Shown here: positions 55,409-64,000 of the stretch, one piece after another | How the letters are laid out: every line of letters begins with the position of its first letter | How positions within the stretch are numbered: position 1 is the first letter of the stretch | DNA from: Linnemannia hyalina | Taxonomy: Eukaryota; Mortierellomycota; Mortierellomycetes; Mortierellales; Mortierellaceae | DNA: 64,000 bases | Direction: 5' to 3' | NCBI GenBank assembly: GCA_019671135.1 | Contig: JAHRHY010000014.1 | Location: 804,001-868,000 of the forward strand | The notes under the pieces: model-generated | Database searches by the model: none | Seen by the model: the letters and a program-made list of their open reading frames with translations, nothing else | Told to the model about the DNA's origin: nothing | Program-made: the position numbers and the translations under genes

Positions 55409-58400
55409 TTACTTGTGCTCCTTGACGGCTCTGTCATCGTCAATGACAGAGTCTTGGTTCGAGGTGTCGGTCATATAGGTTCTCATGCGTTCCATCTCGA
55501 GCTGACCGTTACCCTCGAGGTGAATGGGCTTCATGAGTCTGCGCTTGGCAAACTTGTAGCCTTCGGCAAAGAGGATAAACAAGATAACGGCAGCAATGAC
55601 CAGACCCCACTCGTACGTGATTCTCGAGTGCTTGAAGACGTTGTGGTTAAAACCGGGGATGTAGACGACAGGGAAAACCAGGAAGGCACCGACCACGACA
55701 GAGAGCCAGAGCATCTTGTTGTGCTCCAGGGTCTTGAGGTTGGTGATGGTCCAGCCAGGCTCGCGGAGGGAACGGCAGTTGATGGCGTGGGCCAAGATCA
55801 GCAAGGTCATGCAGGTGTACGAAGTAGCACGGGCACGGAAAATACCCTCACACTCGAGACTCCACTCGGTGTTGCACCCGAGGCCAATTGTGCCGTTCTG
55901 GAACCCAAAGAGGACGATCGCGTAGCTAGCGAACGAAAGGGCACCCATGGCCAGACCGTAGACGAAGGTGTCCATGACAACCTCGAACGAAAAGAGACCC
56001 TGCTTAGCGGAACGAGGGGGCTCGCGCATGTTGGACTCACTTGCAGGCTCAAGACCGAGACCCATGGCAGGAGGCGAGGAAGTGATCATGTTGAGGAAGA
56101 GAATCTCGACGGCACTCATGGGGAAGACAGCATGGCCATCAGCGTCCTTGATGGCAAGACCAATGATCAAGACGACAATCTCGGCAACGTTGGCCGACAT
56201 GAGATGCTGAATAAACTTTTGGATGTTGGCAAACATACGGCGACCTTCGGCAATGGCCTTGACGATCGTGGCAAAGTTGTCATCAGTGAGAACAATATCG
56301 GAGGCTTGCTTGGCAACATCGGAGCCGGACTGGCCCATAGCAATACCGACGTTGGCAGCCTTGAGCGAGGGAGAATCGTTGACGCCGTCTCCGGTCATGG
56401 AGGCAAAGAGGTTACGACGATGGAGGGCAGCAATCATCTTGACCTTGGTGTTGGGAGAGCAGCGGGCAACGACGCGGGGCAACTCGGCCAAACGGTCGAC
56501 TTCGTCATCCTCCATGGCATCGAACTGGGCGGCGGTCATGATCAAGGGGTTGTTCAGAACAGGGACGTCCACGGGAATAATGGCAACCTCCTTGGCAATA
56601 GCAGCAGCAGTCGAAGGGTGGTCACCAGTCAACATATGGACACGGATACCGGCCTCGTAACATTGGAGCACAGCAGGGCGAGACTCGGCACGGGGAGGGT
56701 CGTAAATACCGACAAGACCAAGGAAGACCATGTTGGTCTCGACCTCCTCACGCTTCAATCCGCGGACGAGATCGACATCGGGCTGGACATCAAACTTGCG
56801 GTAGGCCAAGGTCAAGACACGGAGACCCTTCTCGGCGAGGATGGTCATCCTCTCTTCGATCATTTTCTCAAAAGCAATGCGGCTACCCTTCTCGTTTTCG
56901 ATCGAGAGCTCGGAATCGCCGGCGCGGTAGGAAGTGCAGCAGCCGAGGACACGCTCGGTAGCACCCTTCATGAAGATGTAATGACCACCAGCGGCAGAAG
57001 AGGTACTAGGAGGAGACTGGTAAAGGACAGACATGCGCTTGACCGAGGAATCAAAGGGGAACTCAGCAACCAGCGTGAAGCCCTGATCGATTAACTCGGG
57101 CTTGGCAAGTCCGGCTTTGTGGGCCAAGACCTGGAGAGAAATCTCGGTGGGGTCACCAATGGCAGCCCAATCACCGTGGGTCTCGGGATGCAGAGTACGA
57201 CGGAGCTCGGCCATGTTGCAGAGAGAGGCGACCTGGAGGGCGCGGAGGAAATGATCAGAGCCAGAGCCGTTGGGGACAAGTTCTTCCTGAGCAAGGGGAT
57301 CGCCAGCGACCATCTCACCCTGTTTGTATATCTCTCCTTCGGGGGTGAATCCAGTTCCAGTGACGCGGTAATAACCATCCTTAGGGAACCACATGCGAAC
57401 AGCAACCATCTTGGATTGAGTCAAAGTACCGGTCTATATGAATAGATGCAATGGTAAATGTTAGTGTCCGTATTCCCATAGAGCCTAGATCATCATAGAG
57501 ATCACTCGAATGACAGAAAACTATGATAAGTAATGTACCTTATCGGAGCAAATATTGGTGACGGCACCCAGACTTTCAAGTGAAGACAGGCGACGAACAA
57601 TAGCTTTAACTTCGGCCATACGGCTGACACCAAAGGCCATGGTCAGGGTAACGACGGCAACAAGACCTTCGGGGATGATAGCAATAGAGACGGAAATGGC
57701 ATAGATGGCAACCTCGTTGGAGTACTTGAACTTGTGGACAGCAAAGACAACGATGACGAGGACAATAGCAGCAAGGAAGACGCAGTAGGCCATCTTGTCG
57801 AGGCGCTTCTGGAGAGGAGTCTTTTCGTTGCTGTCGACGTTCATGAGGGAGGTGGCGATCTGACCGATCTGAGTCTTCATTCCGGTGCTGGTGACGATAC
57901 CCTTGGCGCGACCCTTGACGACAGTGGTGGAGGAGAAGGCCATGTTGAGACGGTCACCGAGGGACTCATCAGTGTTCTGGATGGTGGAAAGGTTCTTTTG
58001 GACGGGGAGGGATTCTCCAGTGAGGAGGGCCTCGTCGGTCTCGAAGTTGAAGCATTCGAAGAGACGGACGTCAGCTCCGACGACATCACCGTCCTCGAAG
58101 ATCATGATGTCTCCGGGGACGGCCTGGTTGTTGGGGATGGTTACTCTGGATTCGTCGCGGATGACTTGGGCGGTGGGCGAGGACATGTTGCGGAGAGCTT
58201 CCATGGTTTGTTCGGCGTTGAATTCTTGCCAGAATCCGATGGCTGCGTTCATGACGATGACAAAGAGAATGACACTTCCTTCGGCGAAATCTTTGGTGGC
58301 AAAGGCAAGAGCCTATTTGGGTTGTTGTTGTTGTGATTGGTGCAAATTATCAAGCGGTATGGTGCATGTTAGACTTTTGTTTGTTAAGCAGTTAAGCAGT

Positions 58401-58683
58401 TAAGCAGAAGCAAGGGGCACCGAGAAACACATATAATTCAACTTACGGTGGCAATCAGGAGAATGGCGACGAGGACGTTGGCGACTTGGCGCCACAGGAC
58501 CTTGTACCACTTGACTCCGCCATCACCCTCGAGGGCGTTGAGACCATAGGTCTGGAGCCGTGTAGCGGCCTCTTCGGAGGAGAGACCTTCGAGGATCGAG
58601 GTCTGGTAGTGTTCGACGACTTGTTCGACGGTGAAGGTGTGGAAGGGAGTCTCTGGCTCGACGTTGATGGTCTTTTTTCCCAT
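55409..58683 (-). CDS. ENA: ENA-type P-type ATPase (Na+/K+ efflux pump; 3 exons, 1011 aa)
   Basis: Exons: 58683-58447, 58312-57539, 57433-55409; the phases close to 1011 aa. The N-terminal cation-ATPase segment reads GLSSEEAATRLQTYGLNALE, then GGVKWYKVLWRQVANVLVAI, close to fungal ENA pumps. The actuator motif is TGESLPVQK, the phosphorylation site CSDKTGTLTQ is split by the last intron right after CSDK, and the hinge is MTGDGVNDSPSLK. The M4 segment has SIAIIPEGLVAVVTLTMAFG. M5-M6 reads FLNMITSSPPAMGLGLEPAS, and the C-terminal half holds further membrane helices. ENA (P2D) ATPases extrude Na+ or K+ at the plasma membrane or internal membranes and are typically induced by salt or high pH. P2A/P2C is less likely from the N-terminal match. 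About 3 kb of apparently empty DNA lies upstream. Confidence 0.9.
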
Positions 58684-61600
58684 AACTTACTGAAGAGTGG
58701 TAGGGCTGTGTTCTTTTTGAAGGAGGGGAAGAGTGAAAAAGGGGGGTAGAGAGAGAAGACTGGTTGTTTCGCAGGAATAGTTTGTTGACTTGTTGTTGTT
58801 GTTATTGATCGGAGGATCGGAGAAGACGACTTCTTGGAAAGGCAAAGAAGGAAATAAGAGCCTTGTGTGTGAACGTGTGAACGTGTGAACGTGTGAATGT
58901 GTGAATGTGTGAATGTGTGAATGTGTGAGGATGCAAGGAGAGAGAAGAGGCAATCCGGTTGAAGAAGATGAAGAGAGGAGAGAGGGGAGGATGACAATGA
59001 GGAACAAGAAAGGAAGAAGAAAGAAAGGAAAGAGAGAGAGAATATCCCTTCTATATATATATGTTTTTTTTTTCTTGTTCTGACTGATTGATCAAGTCAG
59101 TGAACAATTGATTGTAAATAGGGGAGGGGATCACATCAAAAAGTCTTTGGTGGGTGCGGAGGGAATCAATAAAGGACCGAGATCACTCTATTCAGTACCG
59201 GTTCGACTGAATTGAACTCTGATTCAATTGGAGCCTATTGAATGAATATATACTAACTTGTATTCATACAAACAACTGCAACCTTATCCTTTCTCTGTGT
59301 CTATCTTTCTCTCTCTCTCTCTCCCTCTCTCTGGCCCTGACTAGTCGAAAAAGAAAAAAAAGAAGAATCTCTATCTCCACCTCCATCCCATCCCCTCGTC
59401 GCCGTTTATTTTCAAAGGTACAAACTACAGCACCTTGTTTTTTGGCCTTTTTGTTGCTGCCATTACCTTTGGGCCTTGCGCACTTCCTGTTCTCTCTTTC
59501 TCTCGACTGTCATCTACAAAAGGTGGAAAGGGCTCTTCACGGACAACAAGTACACTACAGTACAAGAAGGATGTCTCACCTTGTTTTGGTCTCTGCTAAA
59601 AAGTCAATGATGACAACGACGATGCTCCTCTCATACAGTGCCCCATTGTGTATTGAGAAAAAGAGAGGAACAATACTCGATACTGGATCGATGACGAGAC
59701 CATAAAGTCATGGTACCCTTCGAGATCTTCATTGCGTGCTTGTCCCTCCCATTCCACCTTCACGGTGCCCCTTCCCTTTGTCATCGTCCTTTTCCTTGTG
59801 TTGGTATCCAGCTACTTCTTTCTTCTTCTGGTCGTTCTACCCGACATTTTCTCCTTCTGTCCCCACGGAGGGAGGGATCTTCGCATCGACTTTAATTTTT
59901 TTCATTGCACCGTCTCTTGTCTTGACGTCCTTCGTCTCTCCCTCTTTCTTGTCCTCCCTTACCCTTCCTTAACCCTGGCCCTCTCCACTCCGGGCCAATT
60001 CTTTTCCGACAATTGCGCAAAGAGTACCGTGTTACCCGATGGCCCCTTCTCCAGAGATATTCTGGTGAGAAAGAGTGAACCCCTTTTCATTCTTCTCGAT
60101 GTTCCTCATCATCTGATTGGCACATATCATTCTGGAGTACCAGGGCCCACCTTGCACCCTACCTACCCCATCCTTCCATTGCATTCCATGTCGCTGAGAA
60201 CAAACGAAACAAATGGAATCAACAAAGTTATCGACGACCGACAGGTTTCTTGTGTTCCTGTTCCTTGTTACTGAGGACCATTGGACAATCTCGAAATCGA
60301 GTCCGATTAGAGCAAGAAAGTGAGACGAACAAGCGATCACCACGCTGCTGCTGTACAGTACCCTGTCCAACTGACATCTGGACTCCCTATTCTCCTTCCG
60401 TTGGCCATGTTCTTCCATGTCTGCGTGTCCTTCTTGCTCTCTCGAGAAATGCTCAACCCCTCTTTTTTTTTTTTTCTCTAGCCTTCTTTCTTCTCACTCC
60501 TCACTCTCACTCCATGCTTGAGCAACTGTGCGACATCCACCTCTTACCTCCGCCTTCCATGTGTATGTGTATGAGCGTGCATTCTTTTTTTCTCTCTCTC
60601 CCTCTTCTCTCAGACCACAAGAATAGCACCCGCCTCCACACCACACGACAACAGAACCTTGCAATTCTTTCGATCTCTCTTCTCTTGCTCTCCCATTTCT
60701 CACACCTCCTTCGTTTTTCTTTTCTTTTTCTACTCTTCTTCACCAACACTTTCTCTAATGCCTTCCACCGCCCCTATTCCTCCATAACAACGTCCAAAAA
60801 AGAAAGAAGAACCAGATAGATGAGCCCTATCTTTTGCCCTGCCCCCCCCTAACCCATACCCCACCCCATCCACTGCCTTCGCCATAAAAAAAACCAAAAA
60901 GTAACAATACGATCGCAGATTCAATTTTTTTTATTTACTTTTGCATGGTCCTTTTCTCCCTTCCATCCAGCCTGTTCATTTTAATCTACTATCGAAACTA
61001 CAAAAATAAAAAAGATCCATCGAGACACAGAAACGAGAAAGTCCACACACCATGCCCCAACTCCTCTTCCTCCTGTTCTGCTCATACGGTACTGTACCTT
61101 TGTTTTGGAGCACCGCTCTCTCTTATGCTCTCTTTCTCCTCCCCGCAGTCGCAACTTCTCATCTCTTCTTTGTTTCATCCAACGATACAGCCTACAAGAA
61201 AAGATGAGACATGATGTTAAGGAAAACGAGAACGAGGGGGTGAGGTATCGTTATTTTTCCGAAGGGAGGAGTCAGAAACAGTCAGTGATCGAGAATGACA
61301 AAGGGTAGCAAACAGAACACATGCCCCATACAACGTATACAAGTTAAGCGCGTGTTCGCTATTTGCACACACACGCAACAAACAACAAAAACACTTATGT
61401 ACTTGCATACACCAAAAAAAAAAACAATTGTTGCCTCGGGGTAACAGAAAGCAACAACGACAAAGCGTTCTTTGGACATCGCCATGCTACGGTCTCTGTC
61501 GAAAGGTTAAGCAAAAAAATATTGCAGTGATTGGCAGTGATTGGTATCTTGTATCATCACTCCCACTTCTTGGCTCGATGTAACAAAGCACCAAGGAGTA

Positions 61601-63953
61601 CGGAAGACAGGTAGAGGCGAGGGTGGTGCAAAAGGGAGAGTGAGGGTCATGGATATCACCTTGTACCGCAGAGAAAGGATATTATCAAACATACCTTTAG
61701 AAAGAAAAAAAAGACCATCGGCAGATGGCTAAACATTTAAAGAAAGCAGCATGAGTGTATGTCTTCCTTTGATCCAAAACACTTTGTTTAGTCTGTAAAG
61801 CGTACCGGAACCCACACTCCAATCCCCCCCCATCAATTTTTTCGTGGTTTTGTGATTTTTTCTGTTGTGGGCGTGTATGTGTATATGTGAGTGCCGATGG
61901 CCACAAAAAATGGAGGGAATGGGGACGGCACAGGTCGCGAGGACCACCTTGATTCGATTTTCCTAGACCCGCTCTTTGTTTATTTTGGATATGGTCCAGA
62001 GAAGGGAGAGAGAGTGAACGGAGAACAGAGAGAAGGGAGAAGTTAAGGTTTTTTTTTTGCATGCAGCGACCTCGAATGAATTGCCGCTTCGAACAAACAA
62101 TAAGCCAAGAACTCGGTAACCATATAGTTTGCTTCTTAATTTGAACTAGACCTGATTATTAGCCAATCGCGTCATTCTATTTTATTCCTTCCCCTTCCAT
62201 TCAGAAGGAAGGGAAAAGAACAGAGGCCGTGATGATGTCACCACAAGGATGAAATCGTAAGTCCTGCGTAGTGACGTTTTGGCTATTTACGCACACAGAG
62301 GAAAAAACTTGTAGCTGTGTGTCGCTGTGTCTTTCTCGTCTATCTTCTATCTCGTAACCCTTTTATATTTCGCATCTACCATTTTCCGGAATGAATAAGA
62401 AAAATGAACACTTTTTGTTTTCTTTTTCTTGTGTTGCTCTCCAGCTGGCTGGCTGATCCAAAAGACGGAAAAAAAAATACCCTAGATGGCAACTGCTATG
62501 AACAAGAGAAAAATCCTTCTACACTGACATTTTTTCTCTCACCCAGTCGAATGCCGTCCTTGGATCCTCGTGGTGCCATACTCCCCATCCCAGCGGTCAA
62601 GCAAAACTCCTACCTTACCTTACCGAGTCTGTTTGTTTTGTGTAGGATGCACAAAATGAAGAGGAAATGGATCAGTTATGAAGAAAAGAGAAAAAAGAAG
62701 GACAAGAAACGAAAACTTTAAAACGCCAGGTCGCCCTCAAATTTGACGAGAAGCAATCGTCTGACCACCTTGCCTAATCCTGCAATCTGATTCGCTGTAA
62801 GGGCAGGTCATCACGAATCCTTATTTCTTTGTGTGCATGCGGGTGGTTCGTGTGGGGAGTAGAGTTGTTCCCCCTCCTCCCTCTAATTGCCCTGTTTTAT
62901 GTTTTGTGTTTTTCTCAGTTACCAGGGAAACCGCAAATAAAAACGTGCTAGCTGAGATAGATGTATTCTCGATACTTGAAACCAAACGGAAAGGGACGGG
63001 AAGTACAGGCTTATTTCACGGCACACTCGTAACGCTACTTATCTACTGGTTACCGAGGAACAAAGAGGACATTCTAGACAGACAGGATGCGATCCAGATT
63101 TTGACAAAAGGGCACAGGGGTCGAAAGTCTCCTCTTTTGTCTAGCTTGGGGGAAGAGGAACAGAGACACAAACATACACAGGGCACCGGGAGTAACTTGA
63201 TTCCGAAAAGTGGTTCTTTTCATTTCTCGAACATACAGTGATGATAGGATGACAAGCGACAAGGAGAACCTTGTAATCAGTCTCGACGTGTAGACTATTA
63301 CAACAAACAAGGACAACAAAACAGCGATGAAAAACGGCTTTCTGCCATGTCTTACATGCTATCCATGCGCCCTCTCTTTCTCGCCCTGACTCAACCTTCC
63401 GATCACAAAGACTTGTTCTTGACTTTACTTTCATTCTCCTTCTCGGTACTCAACAACACGCCACGACAAACATTCATCTTTCTTCTTCTTCAGCTTTCCG
63501 TTTACATTAGCATTTGAGCCATTGAAAAAGTATAAAGAAGGGCATGGGAATACAAAAAAAAACACTCTTTCCCCGCCTGAACAAGGAAGCCTACGGTAAC
63601 ACCAAAAAAAGTTATGTGAGCAAAGAGTCAAATTCTTTTTTTTTGCTTTGACCTTGAAAGCATGCAAGTTTCTCGTTAATCCAATCATCAATACGCAGCC
63701 AATCCACGTGAGGTGTAACAGTGTCTTTCATGGTTGTGATGGGTCATGGGCCAAGTTCTTTTTTCTGAAAAAGTATTGATACAAGGAGAGTGGACCAGAG
63801 TTGTCCTTTGAAGGATAGCTCAAAAAAACTCATTTGGTCAACCTCCATCCGATCTCGTTTCATTGAGAATGAAACGGCGAGAACAAAGGGAAAGGGCGCA
63901 TAGCTGAAATGAAAACTAATAAAGTCGGATGAGGTGTGGGACAGATAACTTAC
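58684..63953. other. Long gene-poor region
   Basis: About 5.3 kb without a convincing gene. It includes repeats of TGTGAACG/TGTGAATG units (58865-58930), a (CT)n tract (59310-59335) and pyrimidine-rich stretches (59400-60790). Frames of 60-190 codons on the plus strand are Phe/Leu/Ser/Pro-rich products of T- and C-rich DNA without domains. Untranslated regions or noncoding RNAs cannot be excluded. The intron and 3' exons of the partial gene at the right edge may begin in the last few hundred bases. Confidence 0.5.
58865..58930. repeat. Short tandem repeat TGTGAAYG
   Basis: About eight tandem 8-bp TGTGAACG/TGTGAATG units lie just upstream of the ENA gene start, in its promoter or 5' UTR. Confidence 0.8.
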
Positions 63954-64000
63954 CGAGACCACTCGATAGCTTTACCTGGTAAGCGAGGTGGAATGGCGTG
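63954..64000 (-). CDS. Partial exon of an unidentified gene running off the right edge
   Basis: On the minus strand the last 47 bases read HAIPPRLPGKAIEWS in one open frame, followed by CG|GTAAGT, a textbook donor at 63953. The protein-like sequence next to a consensus splice site suggests a real exon whose upstream part lies beyond the window. A possible next exon begins after the TTTCAG near 63905 and could run to a stop near 63744. The family cannot be named from so little sequence. Confidence 0.4.

Noticed and set aside
55367..57094. Plus-strand frame of about 575 codons opposite the ENA gene
   Set aside because: Shadow of a conserved P-type ATPase exon; it has no recognisable domain and low-quality composition.
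59238..60819. Chain of Phe/Leu/Ser/Pro-rich plus-strand frames
   Set aside because: They arise from T/C-rich DNA and show no domain, conserved start context or splicing.
62404..62721. Small plus-strand frame with a hydrophobic start (MNTFCFLFLVLLSSWLADP)
   Set aside because: The start resembles a signal peptide, but the rest is Lys-rich low complexity and nothing else supports a gene.
1..64000. tRNA genes
   Set aside because: No region with a convincing B-box (GGTTCGANTCC) plus cloverleaf arms was found by eye; a covariance-model search could not be run.

Overview
The window looks like nuclear DNA of an early-diverging filamentous fungus, most likely Mortierellomycotina (Mortierella sensu lato). 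This placement is an inference. It rests on intron-rich genes with short GT-AG introns, a Crinkler (CRN) effector cluster with a P-loop NTPase and nuclease-like tail, an ENA-type P-ATPase, long Ser/Thr/Gln-rich disordered proteins, a retained C9orf72-family gene, and abundant GA/CT and poly-A/T tracts. All splice sites were placed by eye. For most genes the phases close into one continuous frame of the expected length.

Left housekeeping block (1.1-12.9 kb): a C9orf72-like DENN protein (+), a small CsbD-like stress protein (-), a disordered, coiled-coil and SH3BGR-type thioredoxin-fold protein (+), and the ER Qa-SNARE syntaxin-18/Ufe1 (+).

Accessory block (13.6-30 kb): one nearly complete CRN gene carries a 19-bp tandem duplication that shifts its last exon. 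It is followed by a graveyard containing the 3' remnant of a Fanzor/TnpB-like gene, a duplicated and frameshifted CRN head carrying a TCGAAT-rich MITE, divergent CRN NTPase fragments, and a third CRN copy with a tripled 8-bp unit and a large internal deletion. About 250-bp inverted repeats bracket the graveyard (17.6 and 25.3 kb). A 28S rRNA fragment, an F-box/LRR pseudogene with one nonsense codon, a second rRNA scrap, a small Cys-rich secreted-protein candidate and a TA-flanked MITE follow.

Central and right block (30.3-58.7 kb): a SUN-domain nuclear-envelope protein (-) is divergent from CMR1/WDR76 (+), which is convergent with an A1 aspartic protease (-). Next comes a broken PD-(D/E)XK-like gene (+) whose first exon is split by a solo LTR with a 5-bp TSD and which has two tandem Helitrons in a late intron. 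A very large disordered polyQ protein (-) and an ENA-type Na+/K+ P-ATPase (-) follow. From 58.7 to 63.9 kb I see no convincing gene, and a partial exon runs off the right edge.

The housekeeping genes are unrelated to one another. The biological theme is a mobile, fast-decaying effector locus in which CRN genes, Fanzor relics, Helitrons, MITEs, LTRs and rRNA-derived scraps are interleaved, and in which two separate CRN copies carry short tandem duplications at the point where the frame breaks.
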